Assembly: GCF_013359595.1 (NCBI RefSeq)
Contig: NZ_JABFMP010000051.1
Coordinates: 1-39,267, forward strand
Origin: Pseudomonas sp. C1C7
GTDB lineage: Bacteria; Pseudomonadota; Gammaproteobacteria; Pseudomonadales; Pseudomonadaceae
DNA: 39,267 bases
Direction: 5' to 3'
Shown: positions 7,677-15,958 of the stretch, in pieces
How the letters are laid out: each line of letters starts with the position of its first letter
Numbering within the stretch: the stretch's first letter is position 1
Program-made: the position numbers and the translations under genes
Notes under the pieces: generated by a model
Seen by the model: the letters and a program-made list of their open reading frames with translations, nothing else
Databases searched by the model: none
Told to the model about the DNA's origin: nothing

Positions 7677-8594
7677 TCAGCGGCGTGCCGAATGCTGCTG
7701 CGGCGCAAGGAAAGCGTCGTGGAAGTAGGTGCGAAACGCCTGCATCGCCGGGCTGAATTCGCGCTCGCGGTGCCAGGCCAGGCCGACGCTCATGGGGGTG
7801 ACCTTGTCGGTGATGGTCACGGTTTCGATGCGTTTGCCTTCCAGCGACCAGGGGCGGTGCACCAGGTCGGAGAGGATTGCCACGCCGCTGCCGTTGGCCA
7901 CCATGCTGCGCACCGCTTCCACCGAGCTGGTACGGACTCGCACGTTGGGCTGCTGATGGGCGTGTTCCCAATAGCGCATGGCGCTTTGTTCGGCTTCGTC
8001 GACGGTCAGCAGGATGAACGGCTCCCTCGCCACATCGGCAAGGCTCACGGCCGAGCGTTCGCACAGCGGGTGATGGCTGGGCAGCCACAGCCGGCGTTCG
8101 GAGTTGAACAGGGTTTCGGAGACGATGTCCGGGTGCGTCAGGTTCGCCGTGAGCACCACCGCCATGTCGAATTCGCCCTCCAGCAGGCCTTGCTCGATGG
8201 CCTGGCGTTCCCGTTCGTGGACTTCGATGGCCACGTCCGGGTGCCAGTGTTCCAGGCGTTGCAGATGGTGCGGCAGGAAGTAGCCGATCACCGTGTAGCT
8301 GGCCGCCACCCGCAGCAGGCCGCTGGCGCGCACGTCCGGCAGCGGGCTGTTCAGCGCATCGTCGACGCTGCGCAGGATCACGTAGGCCCGATTGAGAAAA
8401 TGCCGCCCGGCATCGGTCAGGCTCATGCCCTGGGCCGAGCGCTGGAACAGCAGCGTGCCGAGCATGCCCTCCAGCTCCTTGATTGCGGTGGTCACCGCCG
8501 ACTGGGAAATATTCAAATGGATCGCCGCCTGGGAGATCTGCCCGATCTCGGCGGTGGCGACGAAATAGCGAACCTGGCGCAGGGTCAGTGACAT
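7677..8594 (-). CDS. LysR-family regulator, likely of the pxp operon
   Basis: The product has 305 residues, the standard LysR length. An N-terminal winged helix-turn-helix (residues 1-62: LRQVRYFVATAE, SQAAIHLNISQSAVTTAIKELE, LFQRSAQGMSLTDAG) is followed by a periplasmic-binding-protein-like effector domain (about 90-295). It is divergent from the pxpA operon. The 160-bp gap holds three tandem dyad repeats of CTGWTTTTCAG that are the best candidate operator (8615-8666). The effector may be 5-oxoproline or a related metabolite, by context only. Confidence 0.9.
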   Translation of the reverse strand: MSLTLRQVRYFVATAEIGQISQAAIHLNISQSAVTTAIKELEGMLGTLLFQRSAQGMSLTDAGRHFLNRAYVILRSVDDALNSPLPDVRASGLLRVAASYTVIGYFLPHHLQRLEHWHPDVAIEVHERERQAIEQGLLEGEFDMAVVLTANLTHPDIVSETLFNSERRLWLPSHHPLCERSAVSLADVAREPFILLTVDEAEQSAMRYWEHAHQQPNVRVRTSSVEAVRSMVANGSGVAILSDLVHRPWSLEGKRIETVTITDKVTPMSVGLAWHREREFSPAMQAFRTYFHDAFLAPQQHSARR

Positions 8595-8614
8595 GAAAGC
8601 TCCGGTCGACTGGG

Positions 8615-8683
8615 TATCTGTTTTTCAGAAGCTATCTGATTTTCAGAGCTATCTGTTTTTCAGAAGATGGCCCCTCTGATAAT
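8615..8683 (+). promoter_or_regulatory. Triple dyad operator and pxpA promoter
   Basis: Three near-identical units of about 17 bp begin at 8615, 8633 and 8650: TATCTG, then a T-rich spacer, then CAGA. Each contains CTG-N5-CAG symmetry, as expected of LysR sites. The units are spaced 18 and 17 bp apart, not an exact multiple of a helical turn. Downstream, GATAAT at 8678-8683 is a plausible -10 for pxpA; the third repeat sits where a -35 would be, which fits an activator-dependent promoter. The repeats are seen directly; the function is inferred. Confidence 0.65.
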
Positions 8684-8754
8684 AGATCTTCCCAAGGGGT
8701 CGGCTGGAATTTAACGTGGCCTGCATGAAGTCACAAGCGTCAGGAGCAAGCGTC

Positions 8755-9513
8755 ATGCAGGCAGTAGATTTCAATTCGGACATGGGCGAAGGCTTCGGGC
8801 CGTGGACCATCGGTGACGGCGTCGACAACGAACTGATGGGCTTCATCAGCTCGGCCAACATCGCCACCGGTTTCCATGCCGGCGACCCCGGCACCATGCG
8901 TCGCACGGTCGAGCAGGCCAAACGCCTGGGCGTGGCTGTCGGTGCCCATCCGGGCTTTCGCGACCTGGTCGGTTTCGGCCGTCGCCACATCAATGCGCCG
9001 GCCCAGGAGCTGGTGGACGACATGCTCTATCAGCTGGGCGCCCTGCGTGAACTCGCCAAGGTTCAAGGCGTAGCCCTGCAACACATCAAACCCCACGGCG
9101 CGCTGTACATGCACCTGGCCCGGGACGAGGAAGCGGCGCGTTTGCTGGTGGAAAACCTGCAGCGCCTGGAGCCCGAGCTGCTGCTGTATTGCATGCCCGA
9201 CTCGGCGATCTGGCGTATCGCCACGGAACTGGGCCAACCGGTGATCCGCGAGTTCTACGCCGACCGCGAATACGACCTCAGCGGCTCCATCGTCTTCACC
9301 CGCAACGTGCGTGCCTACGACCCGGCGCAGGTAGCGGCGCGGGTACTGCGTGCCTGTCAGCAGGGCGTGGTGCGCACCGTGGAGGGCGAAGACCTGTCGA
9401 TCGAGTTCGATTCCATCTGTTTGCACAGCGATACCCCCGGCGCCCTGGCGCTGGTCGAGGCCACCCGCAAAGCGCTGGACGGCGCGGGGATCAAGGTGCG
9501 CGCACCGCGATAA
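8755..9513 (+). CDS. pxpA: 5-oxoprolinase subunit PxpA (LamB/YcsF family)
   Basis: A 252-residue LamB/YcsF protein. Diagnostic stretches are FNSDMGEGFG at the N-terminus, NIATGFHAGDP, VGAHPGFRD, HIKPHGALY and the C-terminal CLHSDTPGA. PxpA works with PxpB and PxpC in the ATP-dependent opening of 5-oxo-L-proline to L-glutamate in the cytoplasm. The ATG at 8755 is chosen over GTG 8716 and ATG 8725 because AGGAG lies 8 nt upstream and the conserved VDFNSDMGEG start follows directly. It is the first gene of an operon in which a biotin carrier and a biotin carboxylase separate it from pxpB and pxpC. Confidence 0.93.
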   Translation: MQAVDFNSDMGEGFGPWTIGDGVDNELMGFISSANIATGFHAGDPGTMRRTVEQAKRLGVAVGAHPGFRDLVGFGRRHINAPAQELVDDMLYQLGALRELAKVQGVALQHIKPHGALYMHLARDEEAARLLVENLQRLEPELLLYCMPDSAIWRIATELGQPVIREFYADREYDLSGSIVFTRNVRAYDPAQVAARVLRACQQGVVRTVEGEDLSIEFDSICLHSDTPGALALVEATRKALDGAGIKVRAPR

Positions 9514-9525
9514 CCAACAAGAGCC

Positions 9526-9547
9526 ACCTGGCACGCAGATGCCAGGT
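9526..9547 (+). repeat. Intra-operon hairpin after pxpA
   Basis: ACCTGGCA (9526-9533) and TGCCAGGT (9540-9547) form a perfect 8-bp stem with a 6-nt loop. A T7 run occurs only at about 9563, too far for a standard terminator. It may be an RNA-processing or attenuation element that sets the pxpA to downstream ratio. Confidence 0.5.
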
Positions 9548-9607
9548 ATTGCTTAACACACAGATTTTTTTGCCTGCCTTTCTACAACTATTCCAAGAGG
9601 AACAGAC

Positions 9608-9853
9608 ATGGCGCAGCACACAGTCATCACCCCGTTGCCGGGGACCTTCTACCGCAAAGCCACCCCGGACTCGCCGAACTACGTCGAGGCCGGTGCCCAG
9701 GTCAGCGCCGACACGGTGATCGGCCTGATCGAGGTCATGAAGCAGTTTTCCGAACTGACCGCCGGCACGGCAGGGCGCCTGGACGCGTTTCTGGTCGAAG
9801 ACGGTGATCCGGTGGAGCCGGGTCAGGTCATCGCCACACTCGAAGACGCGTGA
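9608..9853 (+). CDS. Short biotin carboxyl carrier protein
   Basis: At 81 residues this is little more than a single biotinyl domain. The biotin-accepting lysine is Lys45 in IEVMKQF, matching the E-(A/V)-M-K pattern, with the second half containing EDGDPVEPGQVIATLE. The usual Ala/Pro-rich N-terminal linker of AccB is absent, so it is about half the length of the housekeeping BCCP. AGAGGAA lies just upstream. It overlaps no gene, and the biotin carboxylase follows 10 nt later, so the two very likely act together. It probably serves an enzyme built with the pxp products, not fatty acid synthesis; that is inference. Confidence 0.88.
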   Translation: MAQHTVITPLPGTFYRKATPDSPNYVEAGAQVSADTVIGLIEVMKQFSELTAGTAGRLDAFLVEDGDPVEPGQVIATLEDA

Positions 9854-9863
9854 GGGCACGACC

Positions 9864-11237
9864 ATGACTCAAGGCATTCATAAATTGCTGATCGCCAACC
9901 GCGGCGAGATCGCCGTGCGGATCATCCGCGCCGCGCAAGCGCTGGGGATCCCCACCGTGGCGGCGTGCAGCGAAGCAGACGTCGACTCCCAGGCCGCACG
10001 CATGGCCGACGAAGTGCACATCCTCGGCCCGGCCCGCGCCGACAAGAGCTACCTCAATGTCGAGGCGCTGCTCGGCGCCCTGAAGGCCACCGGCGCCAAC
10101 GCGGTGCACCCAGGCTACGGCTTTCTCTCGGAGAACGCCGAATTCGCCGAAGCGGTGCAAGCCGCCGGGGCGATTTTCGTCGGTCCAAGCCCCGAGACCA
10201 TCCGGCGCATGGGCGACAAGGCCGAAGCCCGGCGCACCGCGCAAGCGGCGGGTGTGCCGGTGGTGCCCGGCTCCCCGGATGAACTGTTCGATGTGGCGTC
10301 GGCGCTCAAAGCCGCCGAATCCGTCGGTTTCCCGCTGCTGATCAAGGCCTCGGCCGGTGGCGGCGGGCGCGGGATTCGCCTGGCGGAAAACCCGCAGCAG
10401 CTGAGCGAAGAATTCCCCCGCTCCCAGCGCGAAGCCCAGGCCGCCTTCGGCAACGGCGCGGTGTATCTGGAGCGTTTCATCGGCAAGGCCCGGCACATCG
10501 AAGTGCAGGTGCTGGGCGATGGCAAGCATGCGGTGCATCTGTTCGAGCGTGAATGTTCGCTGCAGCGCCGCCGGCAGAAGATCTTCGAGGAGGCACCGTC
10601 GCCGGTCCTCGACACGCAGCAGCGCGAGATCCTCTGCGCGAGTGCCGTGCGCCTGACCGAGGCCCTGGGCTATCAGGGCGCGGGGACCCTTGAGTATCTG
10701 TACGACGACGCCACCGGCGAGTTTTTCTTCATCGAGATGAACACGCGGATCCAGGTGGAACACCCGGTCAGCGAGCTGATCACCGGTATCGATCTGGTCC
10801 AGGCCATGTTGCGCATCGCCGGTGGCGAACCGCTGGGCCTCAAGCAAAGCGATATCCGGCTCAACGGTGCCGCCCTGCAAATGCGCCTGAACGCCGAAGA
10901 CCCGGCCCGGGATTTCTTCCCCAGCCCGGGTCTTGTGCAAGCGCTGAACTGGCCGCAAGGCGAGGGTGTGCGCGTCGACAGCCATCTGTATGAAGGCTAC
11001 CGGGTGCCGCCATACTATGACTCGCTGCTGGCCAAGCTGATCGTCCATGGCAGCGATCGCGCCGAGGCTCTGGCCCGGGCACGACTGGCCGTGGAGCAGA
11101 CCACGCTCACCGGCATGGCCAGCACCCTGGCTCTGCACGGCGAGCTGTTGGAGCAACCCTGGTTGCACACCGCCGACTTCCACACCGGCACTTTGGAAAC
11201 CTGGCTGGCCGAGCGCCGCAGCGGAGGTGAAGCATGA
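9864..11237 (+). CDS. Biotin carboxylase subunit (AccC-like) of the pxp operon
   Basis: A 457-residue ATP-grasp biotin carboxylase. Visible signatures are LLIANRGEIAVRIIRAA, HPGYGFLSEN, the glycine-rich ATP loop KASAGGGGRGIRL, HIEVQVLGD, RECSLQRRRQKIFEEAPSP and FIEMNTRIQVEHPVSE. It carboxylates biotin using ATP and bicarbonate. The ATG at 9864 has GAGGG upstream and fits the family start. Its stop overlaps the pxpB start by 4 bp (ATGA), so translation is coupled. Together with the 81-residue carrier and the pxpB and pxpC products it supplies the separate counterparts of the parts of urea carboxylase (biotin carboxylase, AHS1, AHS2, BCCP). Confidence 0.93.
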   Translation: MTQGIHKLLIANRGEIAVRIIRAAQALGIPTVAACSEADVDSQAARMADEVHILGPARADKSYLNVEALLGALKATGANAVHPGYGFLSENAEFAEAVQAAGAIFVGPSPETIRRMGDKAEARRTAQAAGVPVVPGSPDELFDVASALKAAESVGFPLLIKASAGGGGRGIRLAENPQQLSEEFPRSQREAQAAFGNGAVYLERFIGKARHIEVQVLGDGKHAVHLFERECSLQRRRQKIFEEAPSPVLDTQQREILCASAVRLTEALGYQGAGTLEYLYDDATGEFFFIEMNTRIQVEHPVSELITGIDLVQAMLRIAGGEPLGLKQSDIRLNGAALQMRLNAEDPARDFFPSPGLVQALNWPQGEGVRVDSHLYEGYRVPPYYDSLLAKLIVHGSDRAEALARARLAVEQTTLTGMASTLALHGELLEQPWLHTADFHTGTLETWLAERRSGGEA

Positions 11238-12106
11238 GCAGTCCGATTCGCTACAGCTTTGGCGCCGACGAACACCTGTTTGCCGAAGTCAGCGACAGCA
11301 TGTCCCTGGAAGCCTTCTTCAAGGGCATGGCGGTCACCCGTGCGGTGGAGCGTTTGGCGCTGGATGGCGTGCTCGACGTGTGCCTGGCCAATGCTTCGTT
11401 CCAGATCCGTTTCGACCCGGACCGCATCGCCCCGGCCGATCTGCTTGAAGCGGTGAAGGGCGCCGAAGCCGAGGCCGTGGCCGAGCGTACCTTGCACACC
11501 CGGATCATCGAAATCCCGGTGCTCTACAACGATCCCTGGACCCACGAAACCCTGATGCGCTTTCGCGACCGCCATCAGGACCCGAGCGCCACAGACCTGG
11601 AATACGCCGCACGGATCAACGGCCTGGCCGACGTCGAGGCGTTCATCGCCGCCCACAGTGGTGCGCCGTGGTTCGTCTCGATGGTGGGCTTCGTGGCGGG
11701 CCTGCCGTTCATGTTCCAGATGGTCGAGCGAGAACGCCAGTTGCAGGTGCCCAAATACCTGCGGCCGCGCACCGACACGCCGAAACTGACCCTGGGCCAT
11801 GGCGGCTGCTTCGGTTGCATCTACTCGGTGCGTGGCGCCGGTGGCTACCAGATGTTCGGCGTCACCCCGGCACCGATCTATGACCCGCAGCAGAACCTGG
11901 CGTACCTGAAGGAGCACATGGTGTTCTTCCGTCCCGGCGACATCGTGCAGTTCAAGCCGATGGACCGCGAGGCATATGACCAGGCGGTGGCCGAAGTCGA
12001 GGCGGGGCGTTTCGATCTGCGCATCCGTCCGGTGGAATTCTCGCTCGATGCGTTCCTCGCCGACCCGATCGGCTATCCCAAGTCGCTGCAGGAGGTGCTG
12101 GCATGA
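11234..12106 (+). CDS. pxpB: 5-oxoprolinase subunit PxpB (KipI/AHS1 family)
   Basis: A 290-residue carboxyltransferase-domain subdomain C/D (AHS1, KipI) protein with the family stretches IPVLYNDPW, VSMVGFVAGLPFM, VPKYLRPRT and GHGGCFGCIYSVRGAGGYQMFGVTP-like sequence near residues 195-220. PxpB forms a complex with PxpC and acts in ATP-dependent 5-oxoproline hydrolysis; the same fold occurs in urea carboxylase. The N-terminal 65 residues are somewhat longer than in the shortest KipI proteins. The start overlaps the carboxylase stop (ATGA) and the stop overlaps the pxpC start (ATGA), so it is part of a tightly coupled set. Confidence 0.92.
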   Translation: MSSPIRYSFGADEHLFAEVSDSMSLEAFFKGMAVTRAVERLALDGVLDVCLANASFQIRFDPDRIAPADLLEAVKGAEAEAVAERTLHTRIIEIPVLYNDPWTHETLMRFRDRHQDPSATDLEYAARINGLADVEAFIAAHSGAPWFVSMVGFVAGLPFMFQMVERERQLQVPKYLRPRTDTPKLTLGHGGCFGCIYSVRGAGGYQMFGVTPAPIYDPQQNLAYLKEHMVFFRPGDIVQFKPMDREAYDQAVAEVEAGRFDLRIRPVEFSLDAFLADPIGYPKSLQEVLA

Positions 12107-13077
12107 TCAAGGTACTCAAACCCGGTCTGGCCACCTCGGTACAGGACCTTGGCCGCGAAGGCTATTACCACCTGGGCATCCCGCCTTCCGGAGCGCTGGA
12201 CCAGTACGCCTTGAGCGCGGCCAACCAACTGGTGGGCAACCCGGCCAATTCGGCGGCGCTGGAGTGCACGCTGCTGGGGCCGGAGCTGGAATTTACAGAG
12301 GACGCGCTGGTGGCGGTGTGCGGTGCGCACATGACGCCGAAGGTCGATGGCGTGGACATGCACCTGGACACCGCCTTCGAGGTGAAGGCCGGGCAAGTGC
12401 TGCGTTTCGATTTCCCCAAGGCGGGCGCCCGGGCTTATCTGGCGTTGGCCGGCGGCATCGATGTGCCGGTGGTGCTCGGCAGCCGTTCCACCTATGCACT
12501 GGGGGCGCTGGGCGGTTTTCAGGGGCGCAGGCTGGCGGTCGGTGACGAACTGCCGGTGGGCGTCGCCAGCGGCAAGGGCCGCGTCGGGGCGAGTCTGCCC
12601 ATGGCGCTGCGTCAGTCGCTGGGCGGGGAGATCACCCTGCGGGTGGTGCCGGGGCTGTACTACGACCGCTTGACCCCAGCGGCGGCGGACAGCTTTTTCG
12701 CCCAAGCCTGGACCGTCGGCTCGGAAGCGGATCGCATCGGCTATCGCTTCAAGGGCGGCAGCCCGCTGAGCTTTCAGCCTCGCGAGCAGCCGTTCGGTGC
12801 CGGTTCCGATCCTTCGAACATCGTCGACAGCTGCTACCCGATCGGCTCGATCCAGGTGCCGGCAGGTCTGGAGCCCATCGTGCTGCACCGCGATGCGGTG
12901 TCCGGTGGCGGCTACGCGATGATCGGCACGGTGATCAGCGCCGACCTCGACCTGATCGGCCAGATGCAACCCAACCAGAAGGCCCGCTTCGTCGCGGTGA
13001 CCCTGGAAGAGGCACTGGAAGCCCGACGCTCCTACAAGAAAAAACTCAGCTGCCTGAGCAAGCTGTTCCCTTCCTGA
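12103..13077 (+). CDS. pxpC: 5-oxoprolinase subunit PxpC (KipA/AHS2 family)
   Basis: A 324-residue AHS2/KipA protein with the standard start IKVLKPGLATSVQDLGREGY, then GIPPSGALDQYAL, NPANSAALE, YLALAGGIDVPVVLGSRSTY and RVVPGLYYD, and the C-terminal SYPIGSIQVP-like and PIVLHRDAVSGGGYAMIG stretches. It is the partner of PxpB in 5-oxoprolinase and is related to part of the urea carboxylase carboxyltransferase domain. It starts inside the pxpB stop codon (ATGA) and is followed after 111 bp by the permease gene. Confidence 0.92.
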   Translation: MIKVLKPGLATSVQDLGREGYYHLGIPPSGALDQYALSAANQLVGNPANSAALECTLLGPELEFTEDALVAVCGAHMTPKVDGVDMHLDTAFEVKAGQVLRFDFPKAGARAYLALAGGIDVPVVLGSRSTYALGALGGFQGRRLAVGDELPVGVASGKGRVGASLPMALRQSLGGEITLRVVPGLYYDRLTPAAADSFFAQAWTVGSEADRIGYRFKGGSPLSFQPREQPFGAGSDPSNIVDSCYPIGSIQVPAGLEPIVLHRDAVSGGGYAMIGTVISADLDLIGQMQPNQKARFVAVTLEEALEARRSYKKKLSCLSKLFPS

Positions 13078-13123
13078 TGCTGCCCGCCGCACGGCGCGGG
13101 TAAAGCCAAAAGGCAAGCCAACG

Positions 13124-13139
13124 CCGCACTTCGGTGCGG
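13124..13139 (+). repeat. UUCG-loop hairpin between pxpC and the permease gene
   Basis: CCGCAC, loop TTCG, GTGCGG: a stable 6-bp stem with a UUCG tetraloop and no T run after it. It is probably a mRNA-stability or partial-termination element within the operon. Confidence 0.45.
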
Positions 13140-13188
13140 TGGCGGCTGCCCGCGCTTCAACCTTGGACTGGTTTTGGAGATCACGCAT

Positions 13189-14511
13189 ATGGCTGCTTTA
13201 TCGCAATCGAGTCAAACCGGGCAGGACCCGGCCAATCACCCCGTTCCAACTCAATCGCGCATGGGTCGACTGTCGCTGACCATGGCCTGGTGGGCGGTGT
13301 GCAGCGCGATGTTCTACATCGTGGTCGGCGCCTCCCTGGCGCTGTCCTACGGCGCGCGCAATGCGCTGATCGGCATGGTGTTGTCGGTGATCAGCTACGG
13401 GCTGGTCAACAGTGTGCTCAGCCGCTTCGCGGTGCGCAGCGGCTTGTCGGTGGCGTTGTTCTCGCGACTGCTGTTCGGCAGCACCGGTGCGTGCCTGGCG
13501 ACGTTGATCTTCTTCTCCACGGCGATCTACTACGCGGTGTTCGAGGGCTCGGTGATCGCCGTGGCGCTCAATCACCTGTACCCGGAGATGGTGTATCCGC
13601 TGGCCGCGCTGCTGGTGGTGCTGTACAGCGTGCCGATGATCCTGGGCAGCGTGCAGCACTGGCTGGACAAGCTCAATGGCGTGCTGCTGCCGGTGTACCT
13701 CGGCGGCCTGCTGGTGGCGGTGGGCTTGTCGATCAGCCGTTACGGCTACCAGCCGCAATGGCTGGATTTCGGTCCGGCGACACCCGCCGCGTTCGGCTGG
13801 TGGGATTGCTTCGTGGCCTACATGGGCGTGTGGATCCTGATGCTGTTCACCTTCGACTACGCCCGCTTCGGCAAACCCGAAGACGCCGAGTACCACGGTC
13901 GCTGGAACTTCGGCATGCCGTTCTACATGGTGACCTTCCTGCTCAATGGCGCGGCGGGCATCTACCTGGTCAGCAGCATTCCCCACGAAGGCGCGCTGAA
14001 CGAGGTGTCGGTGGTCATGGCGATCCTGCAGTTGATGGGCCTGTGGGGGCTGCTGTTCGTCTGGGCCACGCAAACCCGTATCAACACCGCCAACTACTAC
14101 CTGGCGACCCTGAACATGCAGGCCTTCTTCGCCCGTTTCGGCTTGCGTGCCTCGTACCTGGTGTGGGCGCTGGCGGTGGGTGTGATCGTCTACGGGCTGA
14201 TGCTGGCGGACGTGTTTGCCTACCTGCTCAAGGCGCTGGCCTATCAGGGGATCTTCGTGGTGGCCTGGGTGGGCGTGGCGTTGGCGCAGATTGTCTATGG
14301 ACGCTATGACGCCGGAGCGCTGGAGCGGGTGTCGGCGTTCAATCCGGTGGGGCTGAGTGCGTGGTTTGGTGGTACGGCGCTGGGGCTGGCGCTGATGTTT
14401 TCGGCTGGTGGCTTGAGCAGCTTTTCCGCGCCGGCGACGGTGGTGGTGGCTTTTGTGTTGCAGGCAGGGTTGGCGCGTCGGGGGCGGGTGCAGGTGGGGG
14501 TGGTGCAGTAG
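13189..14511 (+). CDS. NCS1-type (cytosine/purine permease family) transporter
   Basis: A 440-residue integral membrane protein with about 12 predicted helices and features of the NCS1 / cytosine-purine permease family (MAWWAVCSAMFYIVVGASLAL, GLSVALFSRLLFGS, WILMLFTFDYARFG, TRINTANYYLATLNMQAF). Family members import nucleobases, hydantoins or vitamins with H+ or Na+. Its place as the last gene of the pxp operon suggests it imports 5-oxoproline or another cyclic amide, which is inference. The ATG at 13189 has TTGGAGA upstream with about 9 nt spacing; an in-frame TTG at 13174 overlaps that site. A hairpin at 14544-14574 ends the unit. Confidence 0.87.
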   Translation: MAALSQSSQTGQDPANHPVPTQSRMGRLSLTMAWWAVCSAMFYIVVGASLALSYGARNALIGMVLSVISYGLVNSVLSRFAVRSGLSVALFSRLLFGSTGACLATLIFFSTAIYYAVFEGSVIAVALNHLYPEMVYPLAALLVVLYSVPMILGSVQHWLDKLNGVLLPVYLGGLLVAVGLSISRYGYQPQWLDFGPATPAAFGWWDCFVAYMGVWILMLFTFDYARFGKPEDAEYHGRWNFGMPFYMVTFLLNGAAGIYLVSSIPHEGALNEVSVVMAILQLMGLWGLLFVWATQTRINTANYYLATLNMQAFFARFGLRASYLVWALAVGVIVYGLMLADVFAYLLKALAYQGIFVVAWVGVALAQIVYGRYDAGALERVSAFNPVGLSAWFGGTALGLALMFSAGGLSSFSAPATVVVAFVLQAGLARRGRVQVGVVQ

Positions 14512-14543
14512 CTCCAGGCACATATTTGTGTGAAAGGAAGTGC

Positions 14544-14574
14544 CTGTGGCGAGGGATAAACCCCCTCGCCACAG
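14544..14574. terminator. Bidirectional hairpin / REP between convergent genes
   Basis: CTGTGGCGAGGG (14544-14555) and CCCTCGCCACAG (14563-14574) form a perfect 12-bp stem with a 7-nt loop between the convergent permease and symporter genes. The same GTGGCGAGGG family recurs at 18266-18318, so it is a dispersed Pseudomonas element that here probably serves as terminator in both directions. Confidence 0.75.
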
Positions 14575-14605
14575 TGTGTTTATCGCAGACCAATCGCCAA
14601 ATCGA

Positions 14606-15910
14606 TCACTCCAGCGGCTTGCCCGCCGTCTCCCTGACCATCACCAGCCCAATCAGGGTCAGGCTCACACACAACATCACGTACAGCGCCGGCGCGTTGT
14701 TGTTGCCGGTCAGGCCGATCAGGCCGGTGGCGAAGAACTGGGCGAAGCCGCCGAATACCGATACGCCCAGGCAGTAGACGATCGACAGGCCGCTGGCGCG
14801 GATCGCTCGCGGGAACAGTTCGGTGATCAGCACCAGTGTCGGCACGGTGATCAACACCAGCAGCAGTGTGGTGAACAGCGATACACCGAGCAGTGTGCCC
14901 AGCGTCGGGTACTGGTTCATCAGCATGAAGGCCGGATAGATCAGCAACAGCATAGGGATCGCACCCAGGGCGATGGTGCGGCGGCGGCCAATGCGGTCGC
15001 TCAGGCGGCCGGCCCAGATCGACAGACTGATCTGCACCAGTGCGCCAAGACACGCGGCGGTGGTGCCCATCTTCATCGGCAGGTGCAGCACCGTGACCGT
15101 GTAGTTGGTCATGTAGTCCAGCACGATGTAGCTCGATGCCGTGCTGCCGATCACCAGCAGCACACCGGTCAGGACGGTGCGCGCGTAGCGGGTGAAGATC
15201 AGGCGCAGGCTGAAGGTCGCGTCGTGGCTCTCGGTGCTGCCGGTTTCGTTCAGGTGGCGACGGATGTAGACGCCCACCGGAATCACCAGAATCCCCAGCA
15301 CGAACGGCAGGCGCCAACCCCAGCTGTCCAGCGCTTCGGCGGACAGGGAGGAGCTGAGGGCCAGGGCCACCAGCGCGCCGAGCAGGAAGCTCAATCCCTG
15401 GCTGAACAACTGCCAGCTGCCATAGAAGCCGCGACTCTTGTCGTCGGCGTACTCCATCAGCATCGCCGTGGAAGCACCGACTTCACCGCCGATGGCAAAG
15501 CCCTGGATCAGTCGCGCCAGGACGATGATCACCGGCGCGGCGATGCCGATCTGCGCGTAGGTCGGGGCGATGGCGAACAGCAGCGAGCCCAGGGCCATCA
15601 GCCACAGGGTCAGCATCATCGCCGGCTTGCGCCCGACCCGGTCGGCGTAGGCGCCCAGCACCAGGCCGCCGATGGGGCGCATGCCGAAGCCGACGCCGAA
15701 GGTCGCCAATGACAGCAACAGTTGCCCGAGGCTGCTTTCCACCGGGAAAAACTGCCGGCCGATCAGCGTTGCGAAAAAGCTGTAGACGGAAAAATCGTAG
15801 AACTCCAGGCCCGAGCCGATAGTGATGGCGGCGATGGCGCGGGCGCCGATCGGGCGCCTTGTCGCAACGGCATTCGAGACAGGGATAGCGTTGGTAGCGG
15901 GAGCAGACAT
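14606..15910 (-). CDS. MFS metabolite:proton symporter
   Basis: A 434-residue transporter of the metabolite:H+ symporter branch of the major facilitator superfamily. It shows SGLEFYDFSVYSFFATLIG in helix 1, GGLVLGAYADRVGRKPAMM (loop 2-3 motif), LIQGFAIGGEVGAS in helix 4, and the second-half loop LSDRIGRRR. About 12 membrane helices are predicted. Relatives carry citrate, proline/betaine, ketoglutarate or aromatic acids. It follows the M20 hydrolase gene by 48 bp on the same strand, so it probably brings in that enzyme's substrate or a related acid; the exact substrate is unknown. Confidence 0.9.
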   Translation of the reverse strand: MSAPATNAIPVSNAVATRRPIGARAIAAITIGSGLEFYDFSVYSFFATLIGRQFFPVESSLGQLLLSLATFGVGFGMRPIGGLVLGAYADRVGRKPAMMLTLWLMALGSLLFAIAPTYAQIGIAAPVIIVLARLIQGFAIGGEVGASTAMLMEYADDKSRGFYGSWQLFSQGLSFLLGALVALALSSSLSAEALDSWGWRLPFVLGILVIPVGVYIRRHLNETGSTESHDATFSLRLIFTRYARTVLTGVLLVIGSTASSYIVLDYMTNYTVTVLHLPMKMGTTAACLGALVQISLSIWAGRLSDRIGRRRTIALGAIPMLLLIYPAFMLMNQYPTLGTLLGVSLFTTLLLVLITVPTLVLITELFPRAIRASGLSIVYCLGVSVFGGFAQFFATGLIGLTGNNNAPALYVMLCVSLTLIGLVMVRETAGKPLE

Positions 15911-15958
15911 GGGGCGAACTCCAGAGGGCGAGGGCGATACCGGGTTGTCGGGGGTGAA

